A DNA stretch of 35,299 nt from Cyclobacteriaceae bacterium SS2 (GCA_019192515.1 JAHCMM010000010.1:3393-38691); one strand, 5' to 3'; positions 17,024 through 23,785 are shown, counted from the first letter of the stretch. Notes: generated by a model not told the origin, from the sequence alone. Translations and numbers: made by a program.

Positions 17024-18120
17024 CAGTCACCATCATTATCCTGATAGGTAATTACAACCCCTATTGTGGATGCTAAATCAGTTTTAAGCAGAGCGTTCAT
17101 GATCTGCATTTCTGCAAAGACCATTTCCACGTCTTCCTTTTGACTTTGAATAGTCTGGGGTAAGGGATCGGAAATTTTTCCGATTGCTGATTCAATATTT
17201 TCAAACTGGGTAGCGATGGATTGATTAAGATCTGCATTGTCGATGGTTGTCCCACCAATTGCTTTCAGGTAATCGTCCAGCCCAATGCCATTCCCTCCAA
17301 AATAAAGTGACTTGTATGCCTCAATATTTGCTACCAATAATTCAACAGAATATCCGGCATAATATGCTTCCGAGGAGGTAGGGATAGGCTCGCCCAGTGT
17401 TCGGATGCCCACTGGAATCCCAATTTTTCCATCACGTGTATTGCGCTCAAAATCCCGGTTTAGTGCGTTGATCAACTTTCCAACGGAACTGCCAACGTCT
17501 ACACCAAGGGCGTCTTCAGCAGAAAATTCTGAAATGTAGTTGCCCCCGTCTTCTTTCCAATCATTATATACATCAGAAGATGTGGTAGATATTCTTGTCA
17601 GCACATCTTCGATATACTGAAGTCTTTCTGCAGACAATGAACTGAGAATATCTTCCTGCGCATCAGGATCACCATAAACCAGGTAAGAAATTGCCTGAAA
17701 GCCTTTAGCATCAATGTTGCTGAGGGTAGACAAATCATATGAACCTGAGCTGATGTTTTGATTGATCTGAGTCTGATCCACGGGATAAATGTTCAATTCA
17801 TTCGTCAGGCTCCGGGTCTCAGCAGGGCCAAACTGGTAGGGAGCACAGGCCTGCCAGGCTAATCTGGCACTCTTTAGCTTCGAGCGGAAGTCGTCCAAAG
17901 TGGTTGAATTCGGGTCAGCTTTCAACAGCACAAAAGCATCTGACAAAGCTTCATTTGCTTGTGTCAGATGCTCGTATGCAGGCAAGATCAAATTATTTCC
18001 CAGGTTTTCGAGAAGTGGTTGCTGATCAAAATCATTGGTTTTATCTAGCGCACCATTTTCATTGCAGGAAATTAGAAGCCCGGCCCCAACAGAAAACAAA
18101 ATCAAGGTTAGCTTCTTCAT
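17023..18120 (-). CDS. Imelysin-family lipoprotein with degenerate GxHxxE motif
   Basis: A 365-residue lipoprotein: signal 'MKKLTLILFSVGAGLLISC' with lipobox LISC, then a helical imelysin (former peptidase M75) domain. Imelysin-like proteins (ICMP, IrpA, EfeO relatives) are implicated in iron uptake, and a GxHxxE motif is conserved in many. Here the matching position reads GFQAIS (about 139-144), so both His and Glu are replaced, although the context 'AISYLVYG' is preserved. The protein may bind ligand differently or act structurally. It is 3 bp downstream of DUF4856 and overlaps HTTM by one base. Peptidase activity is not supported by the sequence. Confidence 0.85.
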   Translation of the reverse strand: MKKLTLILFSVGAGLLISCNENGALDKTNDFDQQPLLENLGNNLILPAYEHLTQANEALSDAFVLLKADPNSTTLDDFRSKLKSARLAWQACAPYQFGPAETRSLTNELNIYPVDQTQINQNISSGSYDLSTLSNIDAKGFQAISYLVYGDPDAQEDILSSLSAERLQYIEDVLTRISTTSSDVYNDWKEDGGNYISEFSAEDALGVDVGSSVGKLINALNRDFERNTRDGKIGIPVGIRTLGEPIPTSSEAYYAGYSVELLVANIEAYKSLYFGGNGIGLDDYLKAIGGTTIDNADLNQSIATQFENIESAIGKISDPLPQTIQSQKEDVEMVFAEMQIMNALLKTDLASTIGVVITYQDNDGD

Positions 18121-18123
18121 GTT

Positions 18124-19248
18124 TTATAATTCGTTTTGAATATCAGACAGCCGAGGATAAACAGACGCCAGTGTGGATTTAGCTTCTGCCAGATCACCAT
18201 CACCAATTGTCCAGAAATCACCGCCGGTACCGAAGTTTGAATTGAGGATAGTGCTCAAATGTGCGTCAGAAATGGCTCTTTTCTCGCTGAATTTTAAAGC
18301 CCTCACAAATGCATAGGCCTCGGATACATGATGCAAAAAGTCTCCTTCATTATCATCTGTCAAAGCTGAGTTGATGTAGTGGATAGCTGTAGCCGCCGCT
18401 ACAATTTCAAATTCCTCGTAGATTATTGCTACCTGGGCTTCCAGTGTTTCTTCATCATTATTCACAATGGCTGTTCTTCCGGCCAGAAAAGCATTTTTAA
18501 GATTTGTAACCGAGCCTACAAGGGATTCCCGGCCATAGCTGTAATTGGCCCAAAACCTGTTGTTTTCTGAAGGAAGCTCAGATGGAAAATCTACAGGCAC
18601 ACCCCAGTAACCGAAAGCTTCATCGAAATGGTGTTCTTTGGCCGTATAGTTGGCACCGTCAACGAGGTTGGTATTGTCTACAGATGAACCGATTCTATCA
18701 TCTGTTAAATAGGTGTTGTAAATCTGGTGTAAAAATACAGACCCCATCAGCCCTTTTTCAATTACCTGGGTGAACTCCCATCCTTTTTCATTTACAAGGA
18801 CATAATTGCCGTTTCCTCGTTGGATCCTTCCAGCCACTCCTGCAGATGCCACAGCGTCATTGGCCACAACAGCTTCGCTGGCAGCCTCAGCAGCTTCAAA
18901 AAGATCTTTGTAAAATGTTACATCTGCCAGAAATGTTTTGTCTTCCAGTTGTTTTGAAGAAGCATTCAAATCCGAATTGGTGAAGGCGTCGTTTTCATTT
19001 GAAAACATGTTGTTGAGTTTTGCTGCTTCCAGTGCATTGCCTGCGTCGCCATTTCCAAGATAAGATTTGATCTCAGAAAGCATGTTTAATCGATCTGTCT
19101 GACCAGAAAAACTGACGGTAGACTCGTCATCTCTGGTAAAAGAGTAAGTTGTGGGGACATTGATTCCGGGAGCCGGATCTTCTTTATCGTTACAGGCATT
19201 AAGAAATATTAGTAATAGCGCAGATGTGGCTAATGCAATTTTGTTCAT
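18124..19248 (-). CDS. DUF4856 lipoprotein, first gene of the uptake operon
   Basis: The ATG at 19248 gives 374 residues; the ORF-track start adds 12 unlikely codons. 'MNKIALATSALLLIFLNAC' is a lipoprotein signal (lipobox LNAC) and the acidic 'NDKEDP' after Cys suits Bacteroidota surface lipoproteins. The DUF4856 hallmark 'EHHFDEAFGYWGVP' is intact in the centre, in a mainly helical protein related in shape to imelysins. Several His/Asp/Glu residues of this motif could bind a metal. Upstream lie a TTG-N20-CAATTTTG promoter, a Fur-like box at the start site and three CTA-N4-TAG palindromes, so iron-responsive control is strongly suggested. The function of DUF4856 is not known to me. Confidence 0.85.
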   Translation of the reverse strand: MNKIALATSALLLIFLNACNDKEDPAPGINVPTTYSFTRDDESTVSFSGQTDRLNMLSEIKSYLGNGDAGNALEAAKLNNMFSNENDAFTNSDLNASSKQLEDKTFLADVTFYKDLFEAAEAASEAVVANDAVASAGVAGRIQRGNGNYVLVNEKGWEFTQVIEKGLMGSVFLHQIYNTYLTDDRIGSSVDNTNLVDGANYTAKEHHFDEAFGYWGVPVDFPSELPSENNRFWANYSYGRESLVGSVTNLKNAFLAGRTAIVNNDEETLEAQVAIIYEEFEIVAAATAIHYINSALTDDNEGDFLHHVSEAYAFVRALKFSEKRAISDAHLSTILNSNFGTGGDFWTIGDGDLAEAKSTLASVYPRLSDIQNEL

Positions 19249-19261
19249 TTTTGAATGATTA

Positions 19262-19278
19262 TTTGGAATAATTCTAAA
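19262..19278. promoter_or_regulatory. Fur-like box at the DUF4856 transcription start
   Basis: TTTGGAATAATTCTAAA is a 7-3-7 palindrome with one mismatch. It ends 3 bp from the -7 element (19282-19289) and so covers the predicted transcription start, the expected place for a repressor. It closely matches the palindrome before the response regulator gene (TTTAGAATCGTTCTAAA) with identical spacing. The form agrees with the TTTAGAAT..TTCTAAA Fur boxes I recall from Flavobacteriia. Confidence 0.65.
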
Positions 19279-19281
19279 CAG

Positions 19282-19312
19282 CAAAATTGCGTGAAGTGGG
19301 CGCTAGAATCAA
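19282..19312 (-). promoter_or_regulatory. Promoter of the DUF4856-imelysin-HTTM-TonB operon
   Basis: On the minus strand a TTG (plus-strand CAA 19310-19312) is followed after 20 nt by CAATTTTG (plus-strand 19282-19289), one mismatch from TAnnTTTG. The start would fall near 19275, about 27 nt before the ATG. Confidence 0.6.
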
Positions 19313-19374
19313 TCACTACTAGTAGCCAAATTCGTGATCACTACTAATAGCTATTGATCACTACTAGTAGTGAT
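19312..19374. promoter_or_regulatory. Array of three CTA-N4-TAG operator sites
   Basis: Three 18-bp sites lie upstream of the DUF4856 promoter: ATCACTACTAGTAGCCAA (19312-19329), ATCACTACTAATAGCTAT (19337-19354) and ATCACTACTAGTAGTGAT (19357-19374). The third is a perfect palindrome. Start-to-start distances are 25 and 20 bp, roughly two helical turns. The proximal site overlaps the -33 TTG by one base. Position just upstream of -33 suits an activator. Confidence 0.75.
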
Positions 19375-19402
19375 TTCTGGGATAGAGATCATGAGGCTAT
19401 AC

Positions 19403-19430
19403 AAAAAAAGGGACCCTTTTGGATCCCTTT
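19403..19430 (-). terminator. Intrinsic terminator after ferritin
   Basis: Minus strand AAAGGGATCC-AAAA-GGGTCCCTTTTTTT: a 10-bp stem with one T-G pair and a 4-nt loop, followed by a T run, 25 bp past the ferritin stop. It isolates the ferritin unit from the DUF4856 operon. Confidence 0.8.
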
Positions 19431-19454
19431 AAACAAGATTTTTTGGTTTAAGAA

Positions 19455-19985
19455 TTACTCTCCACCATCATACTCAATGCTGAGAATTCTTTCTTCGATC
19501 ATTCCGATCGCAAGTTTTTCGTTACCGAAAACATCAAAAAGCTCAACACATTTTCTGGCTACGAATTCTTCTTCGATCTGCTCTTGCACAAACCATCTCA
19601 AAAATTCTTCAGTAGCAATATCTCCCTGCTTTCTGGCCAACCTAACCAAATCATGAATGGATTCAGTTACTGAGATCTCATTTTCCAAAGCTTTTTCGAA
19701 AACTGATTTCAATGAAGAAAACTCATGTTCTACCTCGTCGATTGTGGGAGAAGTAGCTTCTGCTTCCATATCGGCCAGGTAGTGAAAAAACTTAAGTTGG
19801 TGACCGCGCTCTTCATCTGATTGCTTAAAGAAGAACTTTGCACAGTTGTCATATCCGCGTACATCACACCATCCTGCCATCGCTAAGTAAGCTGATGAGG
19901 AAGTAGCTTCAATTTTGATTTGCTTATTGATTCGCTCTATGATTTCTTCTTTCAATACGGACTGGCTTCTAATTATGTCTTTCAT
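19455..19985 (-). CDS. ftnA: Ferritin (non-haem bacterial ferritin, FtnA-like)
   Basis: A 176-residue four-helix ferritin that oxidises Fe2+ and stores it as a ferric mineral inside a 24-mer shell. The ferroxidase ligands align with E. coli FtnA at a constant offset of nine: Glu26, Tyr33, Glu59, His62 ('SDEERGHQLKFF'), Glu103, Gln136 and Glu139 ('VQEQIEEE'). No haem-binding Met marks a bacterioferritin. It is the last gene of the minus-strand iron-storage group, 125 bp after the DUF6686-like gene, with its own terminator. The intervening 125 bp hold two palindromes (20063-20077 and 20108-20121) but no convincing -33/-7 pair, so separate or read-through transcription are both possible. Confidence 0.95.
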   Translation of the reverse strand: MKDIIRSQSVLKEEIIERINKQIKIEATSSSAYLAMAGWCDVRGYDNCAKFFFKQSDEERGHQLKFFHYLADMEAEATSPTIDEVEHEFSSLKSVFEKALENEISVTESIHDLVRLARKQGDIATEEFLRWFVQEQIEEEFVARKCVELFDVFGNEKLAIGMIEERILSIEYDGGE

Positions 19986-20062
19986 AGTATTTTCTATTTA
20001 TAATGAACCTGAAAGGAACACTGTATTTTCCTTACTATTCCTGGGATTAAACTACAAATGAA

Positions 20063-20077
20063 CACCAAAGGTTGGTG
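20063..20077. promoter_or_regulatory. Palindrome upstream of ferritin
   Basis: CACCAA-AGG-TTGGTG is a perfect 6-3-6 inverted repeat about 80 bp before the ferritin start. It does not match either iron-block motif. It could be an operator or an RNA hairpin in the intercistronic region. Confidence 0.4.
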
Positions 20078-20110
20078 AAAAAACAGTTGAAAAACCAATT
20101 TATAATCAGT

Positions 20111-20491
20111 CTAATTAGACTTGATCAGTGCTCCCTTACGGATGATTTCTTTGTGGATAAGACTATTCAGCTCTAGCATGGCAAATGTTCCGGCAAATAA
20201 ATCCTTCAATTCAAGGATTTCCTGGATAGTAAAAACAAAAAGCCTGTCACAGTGCGGCATACTGACAATCTCAATGTCAGGAGTATCACTGGCTAATAGC
20301 TTTGTCAGGTCAATCTTTTGAATTTTCCTACGGAAGGAAATCAGCTCACATGCTCTGAATTCTATTTGATCCTGATTGAAAGAAAGGATATACTTTCCCT
20401 GCGCATCGCATTGCGTAATGCTTGCATTGGAAGTTTGAAACAGAACTTCCCGAGATGAAATTGTATGTGACTCAGCTAGATTTTCGGACAT
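20111..20491 (-). CDS. DUF6686-like hypothetical protein linked to iron genes
   Basis: A 126-residue soluble protein without signal peptide. The segment 'GKYILSFNQDQIEFRACELISFRRKI' resembles small Bacteroidota DUF6686-like proteins as I recall them, and the C-terminal half is helical ('IQEILELKDLFAGTFAML'). Two Cys (in 'ITQCDAQG' and 'EFRACEL') plus 'MPHCDRLF' give three Cys that could bind metal or disulfide. It starts inside the 3' end of the overlapping Cys-rich gene (16-bp overlap) and precedes ferritin. The context says iron storage or sensing, but no function is established. Confidence 0.55.
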   Translation of the reverse strand: MSENLAESHTISSREVLFQTSNASITQCDAQGKYILSFNQDQIEFRACELISFRRKIQKIDLTKLLASDTPDIEIVSMPHCDRLFVFTIQEILELKDLFAGTFAMLELNSLIHKEIIRKGALIKSN

Positions 20492-20631
20492 TTCTTACAG
20501 TGCCTTCCCTTCTTTTTATACTTCTTGCAGCATTTTTTAAAGACGCATTCCTCAGAATGCCCAGGGAGATGCTTACCATCTAGTAGATGGAATCTATCTT
20601 CTTCCTGGTTTATATAGTCTTTCAAATACAC
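20476..20631 (-). CDS. Small Cys-rich protein (51 aa), GTG start, missing from the ORF track
   Basis: Reading from GTG at 20631 gives 51 residues. The N-terminus is acidic ('YLKDYINQEEDRFHLLDGK') and the C-terminus is strongly basic and Cys-rich: 'EECVFKKCCKKYKKKGRHC' then KKCPKI, with Cys spaced C-x4-CC-x8-C-x2-C plus nearby His. This density of Cys and Lys is very unlikely by chance and suggests a zinc or iron(-sulfur) binding knuckle. The gene has its own TTG-N20-CAACTTTG promoter with two upstream operator sites, and it overlaps the DUF6686-like gene by 16 bp. It is probably a metal-handling accessory; the function is not known to me. Confidence 0.7.
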   Translation of the reverse strand: MYLKDYINQEEDRFHLLDGKHLPGHSEECVFKKCCKKYKKKGRHCKKCPKI

Positions 20632-20650
20632 TACTCACTCAATTTAACCA

Positions 20651-20681
20651 CAAAGTTGGCTCGAAAAATTTTTGGATTCAA
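20651..20681 (-). promoter_or_regulatory. Promoter of the Cys-rich/DUF6686-like unit
   Basis: Minus strand TTG (plus CAA 20679-20681), 20-nt spacer, then CAACTTTG (plus 20651-20658), one mismatch from TAnnTTTG. The start near 20644 gives a leader of about 13 nt to the GTG. Confidence 0.6.
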
Positions 20682-20722
20682 TCGCTACCCCTAGCTAAAT
20701 CTATATCACTAGAACTAGCTAG
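20681..20722. promoter_or_regulatory. Two CTA-N4-TAG operator sites before the Cys-rich gene
   Basis: ATCGCTACCCCTAGCTAA (20681-20698) overlaps the -33 TTG by one base, exactly as at the DUF4856 and feo promoters. ATCACTAGAACTAGCTAG (20705-20722) lies 24 bp further upstream and runs into the last codons of the FeoB-associated gene. Confidence 0.7.
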
Positions 20723-20861
20723 TCGATCCCCTGGAAACTTGGTTTACCGCGCATTTTTCACAACCAGGGGATTCTTTCCCTTTGATAGATCTGAAAAGCT
20801 TACGCCCCAGGAAGAAGCCTGATAAGACAAATAAACCGATAACGATAATCGTTTGAATCAT
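20715..20861 (-). CDS. FeoB-associated Cys-rich membrane protein
   Basis: The track ORF (89 aa from 20984) is mostly a shadow of feoB. The real start is the ATG at 20861, which overlaps the feoB stop as ATGA and gives 48 residues. One membrane helix 'MIQTIIVIGLFVLSGFFLG' is followed by a basic stretch and a cytosolic CxxC ('PGCEKCAVN'). That is the layout of FeoB-associated Cys-rich membrane proteins, thought to assist ferrous iron transport in place of FeoC. Its last codons carry one half of an operator site for the next transcription unit. Confidence 0.8.
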   Translation of the reverse strand: MIQTIIVIGLFVLSGFFLGRKLFRSIKGKESPGCEKCAVNQVSRGSTS

Positions 20862-22822
20862 TTCAGTATTTGATACGTAATCAATGCCGCTAAATAAGCC
20901 ATGGCTGTCATGTAGATGAGTTGCAACAATGGCCATTTCCATTTTTTCGTTTCTCTCAATACCACGGCAAGTGTACTCATACACTGCATGGCAAAAGCAT
21001 AAAACACCATCAAAGAAAGACCCGATGCCAGGTTATAAACTGGCTTTCCTGTTTCAGGATTCTGTTCTTTCCTCATGCGCTGGATCAATGTTTCGTCCGC
21101 TTCAAAATTTTCACCAACACTATAAATAGTTGCCATTGATCCTACAAATACTTCTCTCGCTGCAAATGATGTGATCAGTGCAATGCCTATCTGCCAGTTA
21201 TAACCCAAAGGACGAATGGCGGGTTCCATGGCATGGCCTAAAATTCCAATATAGGAATTGGATAGACTTACAGAGGCCACCTTTTTTTCATAAGCATTTA
21301 CATCTTCCTGGGTTACAGGTTCGGGAATCTTATCAACAGCTTGCTGAATCCGATCTCCGGGGCCATAGGATGCCAATACCCATAAAATGATAGAGATCGA
21401 GAAAATGACTTTTCCCGCATCGAAGACAAAGAGCCGTACTTTTTCCCACAAAGTGATGGCGAGGTTGTTCCACCTGGGCATCCTATAGTATGGAAGCTCC
21501 ATCACCAGGAAGCTCTTCTGCTTTGCTTTGATGATCCATTTAAAAACAAAAGCGGCTAAAAGAGCCCCAAGCAAACCAATCAGGTACATCGCTAGCAAAG
21601 CCAACCCTTGTAATTTGAATGGGCCTATGGTTTGATTGGGGATGACCAAAGCAATAAGTAATGTATAAACCGGTAGTCTGGCCGAGCAGCTCATCAAAGG
21701 TGTGACCATGATAGTGATCAGGCGCTCTTTCCAGTTTTCTATGGTCCTGGTAGCCATGATGGCAGGGATGGCACATGCCACACCCGAAATCAAAGGCACT
21801 ACACTTCGACCATTCAACCCAAAGGGCCTCATGATCTTGTCCATGATAAATACCACCCGGGCCATGTAGCCACTTTCTTCGAGGATAAATATGAAAGCGA
21901 AGAGGAGGGTAATCTGAGGTATGAAAATTAAAACACCACCCAGTCCCGGTATAATGCCTTCAGCGATAAGGCTGGTGAGAACACCTTCCGGCAGGTTGTT
22001 GATGACCCATTGACTCAGACTCAGAAATAGTGTATCGATCAGATCCATAGGCCACTCAGCCCATGCGTAGATAGCCTGAAAGATCACCATCAACACACCC
22101 AGGAAAAGAACGAAGCCGAGCAAAGGATGCGTAATGATTTTGTCGGCCATCCGTTGGCGTTTCAACATCGACCGCTTGGTCGGTTCCTGCCTGACCACAA
22201 ACTTCAGGATATTGTTGATCTTTCGATATCTTTCTTCAACCAGTTGTTTTTGACGGTGCGGGTCAGTGATCAGGAAATGACCTTTTTCAAACTCACCTTC
22301 TATGAAGGAAGAACCTGGGATGTTAGAATCTTCGGATACTGTTTCAGCAATTAGCTGATCCATTCCCTGTCCAGTCCTGGCATTCACAGGCACGATCTTC
22401 ACTCCCCCAAGTACCTCACTAAGCTTTTCGTAGTCAATGACAACTCCTTTTTTGGCAGCAATGTCTGACATGTTCAGTGCAAGGATCACCGGTAGCCCCA
22501 GGTCCATTACCTGGGTGAAGAGCAATAGATTCCTTTCGAGGTTTGAGGCATCTGCCACTACAATGATTCTGTCCGGGTAATCAGCATGAGTAGGATCACT
22601 CAATATATCATAGACGATCTGCTCGTCCTGAGTTTTGGCATACAGGCTGTAAGTACCTGGCAGGTCAAGAATATGATGGGATCCCTTGCTTGTTTTCAGC
22701 AAGCCGGATTTCTTATCAACGGTGACACCGGGAAAGTTTCCAATTTTCTGATTGAGGCCAGTTAACCGGTTAAATATGGAAGTTTTGCCTGAGTTGGGAT
22801 TCCCAACTAATGAAATTTTCAT
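20858..22822 (-). CDS. feoB: Ferrous iron transporter FeoB
   Basis: The 654-residue FeoB imports Fe2+ across the inner membrane. The N-terminal G domain has G1 GNPNSGKTS (7-15), G3 DLPG (53-56) and G4 NMSD (117-120), followed by a helical spacer. Two Gate halves and a core domain follow with about eight to ten membrane segments; the Gate Cys motif 'ACAIPAIMATRTI' is present. It is shorter than E. coli FeoB (773 aa), as is usual in Bacteroidota. It overlaps feoA upstream and the Cys-rich membrane protein downstream, both as ATGA, so the three are translationally coupled. Confidence 0.96.
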   Translation of the reverse strand: MKISLVGNPNSGKTSIFNRLTGLNQKIGNFPGVTVDKKSGLLKTSKGSHHILDLPGTYSLYAKTQDEQIVYDILSDPTHADYPDRIIVVADASNLERNLLLFTQVMDLGLPVILALNMSDIAAKKGVVIDYEKLSEVLGGVKIVPVNARTGQGMDQLIAETVSEDSNIPGSSFIEGEFEKGHFLITDPHRQKQLVEERYRKINNILKFVVRQEPTKRSMLKRQRMADKIITHPLLGFVLFLGVLMVIFQAIYAWAEWPMDLIDTLFLSLSQWVINNLPEGVLTSLIAEGIIPGLGGVLIFIPQITLLFAFIFILEESGYMARVVFIMDKIMRPFGLNGRSVVPLISGVACAIPAIMATRTIENWKERLITIMVTPLMSCSARLPVYTLLIALVIPNQTIGPFKLQGLALLAMYLIGLLGALLAAFVFKWIIKAKQKSFLVMELPYYRMPRWNNLAITLWEKVRLFVFDAGKVIFSISIILWVLASYGPGDRIQQAVDKIPEPVTQEDVNAYEKKVASVSLSNSYIGILGHAMEPAIRPLGYNWQIGIALITSFAAREVFVGSMATIYSVGENFEADETLIQRMRKEQNPETGKPVYNLASGLSLMVFYAFAMQCMSTLAVVLRETKKWKWPLLQLIYMTAMAYLAALITYQILK

Positions 22823-23040
22823 CCTATTTGGACTTCAACCAATGACGCTTCCTCTTTTCTGAGGGATAGGGTATAGCCATCAATATCAACAGCAATGGGA
22901 TCACCAAAGGGTGCCTTGAAAATCACTGAAACAGATTTACCGGGATATAATCCCATATCCGTCAGCTTGGAAGTCAGTCCATTTTCAGTGATACTTTGTA
23001 TGGTCACCTGTTGATTAAGCTTTAGACTATCGAGTGTCAA
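22819..23040 (-). CDS. feoA: Ferrous iron transport protein FeoA (TTG start)
   Basis: A 73-residue SH3-like FeoA domain: 'LTSKLTDMGLYPGKSVSVIF' and 'DPIAVDIDGYTLSLRKEEASLVEV' match the family signature. FeoA is a small cytosolic partner needed for FeoB-driven Fe2+ uptake. No ATG precedes the domain and a stop lies a few codons upstream, so TTG at 23040 is the start. The gene overlaps feoB by 4 bp (ATGA). A promoter with an operator (23117-23134) and a degenerate Fur-like palindrome at the start site lie upstream. Confidence 0.92.
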   Translation of the reverse strand: MTLDSLKLNQQVTIQSITENGLTSKLTDMGLYPGKSVSVIFKAPFGDPIAVDIDGYTLSLRKEEASLVEVQIG

Positions 23041-23062
23041 ATTTATTCTTAATTAATTATTA

Positions 23063-23078
23063 TTAGAGCTGAATCTAA
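23063..23078. promoter_or_regulatory. Degenerate Fur-like palindrome at the feo start site
   Basis: TTAGA-GCTGAA-TCTAA resembles the core TTAGA-N5-TCTAA of the two better boxes in this window but has a 6-nt spacer. It lies just downstream of the feo -7 element. It may be a weak Fur site or chance. Confidence 0.3.
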
Positions 23079-23085
23079 AAAGCTA

Positions 23086-23117
23086 CAAATCTACCGCATC
23101 GAGGGATGGATTTACAA
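23086..23117 (-). promoter_or_regulatory. feoAB promoter
   Basis: Minus strand TTG (plus CAA 23115-23117), 21-nt spacer, then TAGATTTG (plus 23086-23093), an exact TAnnTTTG match. The start near 23079 leaves a leader of about 39 nt to the TTG codon. Confidence 0.7.
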
Positions 23118-23134
23118 TAGCTATTCCTAGTGAT
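23117..23134. promoter_or_regulatory. CTA-N4-TAG operator at the feo promoter
   Basis: Read on the minus strand it is ATCACTAGGAATAGCTAT, matching the middle DUF4856 site (ATCACTACTAATAGCTAT) at 16 of 18 positions. It overlaps the -33 TTG by one base. Confidence 0.72.
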
Positions 23135-23144
23135 AATTGATGCA

Positions 23145-23783
23145 TCAGATCTTTACCAGACCTGTTTCCATGGCATAAACGATCAGTTCAGTAGGGGATT
23201 TCAGATTCAATTTCTTTAAAATGTTTTTTCTGTGTGAGTTGATGGTGTGAACGCTTACATAGAGTTCGTCAGCAATTTCCGTGGTCTTGTAACCTTTCGT
23301 AATCAGTTTCAATACTTCATACTCACGCTGTGACAACACGGTGGGATCGCAATTAATTTCCTTTTCTTCTTCCTGATCCATTAATGTGTCCAGCACCCTG
23401 TTGCAATAAAAGCGAGCGTCTTTGGAAACGGATTTGATGGCACTTAGGATTTCATCTTTGCTACAGCTTTTTGTTACAATCCCTTTGATGCCAAGATCCA
23501 GCAACGATTGTATATGTTCTTTCTTACTTTCATTTGTGATGATCAGTAGTTTAGACGCATCCGAGTCTATTACCTCTTTCATCAGCGCTAAATGAGAAGA
23601 ATCCTTGCTCTGATAGTCCATGATCAAAACATTGGGATGTCTTTCAGCAGTTTCTTTGATAAGCTGTCTGGTATCATCCACGGTTCCAAGCAGCGAAAGA
23701 CCCGGATCAGCTTCGATCATGCGTATCAATCCTTCACGAGTGAGGTATTGAAAGTCAGAAATGAGCACACTAATTGGTTCCAT
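23145..23783 (-). CDS. NarL/FixJ-family response regulator (orphan), candidate iron regulator
   Basis: A 212-residue two-domain regulator. The receiver domain has Asp10, phosphoacceptor Asp56 ('VLIMDYQSKD'), Thr83 and Lys105, although the loop after Asp56 lacks the usual MPxxxG. The C-terminal LuxR-type helix-turn-helix is typical: 'LSQREYEVLKLITKGYKTTE' and 'ELYVSVHTINSHRKNILKKL'. No histidine kinase is in the window. It lies about 100 bp upstream of feoA on the same strand, with a Fur-like box and a TAGGTTTG -7 element at its own start. NarL-type proteins bind short palindromes such as TAGGG-N4-CCCTA (NreC), so it is the obvious candidate for the CTA-N4-TAG sites nearby; that link is inference. 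Confidence 0.9.
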   Translation of the reverse strand: MEPISVLISDFQYLTREGLIRMIEADPGLSLLGTVDDTRQLIKETAERHPNVLIMDYQSKDSSHLALMKEVIDSDASKLLIITNESKKEHIQSLLDLGIKGIVTKSCSKDEILSAIKSVSKDARFYCNRVLDTLMDQEEEKEINCDPTVLSQREYEVLKLITKGYKTTEIADELYVSVHTINSHRKNILKKLNLKSPTELIVYAMETGLVKI

Positions 23784-23785
23784 TA

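Noticed and set aside
20576-20590. Perfect palindrome CCATCTAGTAGATGG
   Set aside because: It is inside the Cys-rich coding sequence and has a 7-1-7 layout unlike the 7-4-7 operator; probably codon-driven, although the CTAGTAG core is similar.
20715-20984. 89-aa track ORF including MYEYTCRGIERNEK
   Set aside because: The first 41 residues are a shadow of the feoB 3' end; only the last 48 residues from the ATG at 20861 are a gene.
21540-21776. His/Tyr-rich 78-aa ORF on the minus strand
   Set aside because: A frame-shifted shadow inside feoB, whose coding evidence is decisive.
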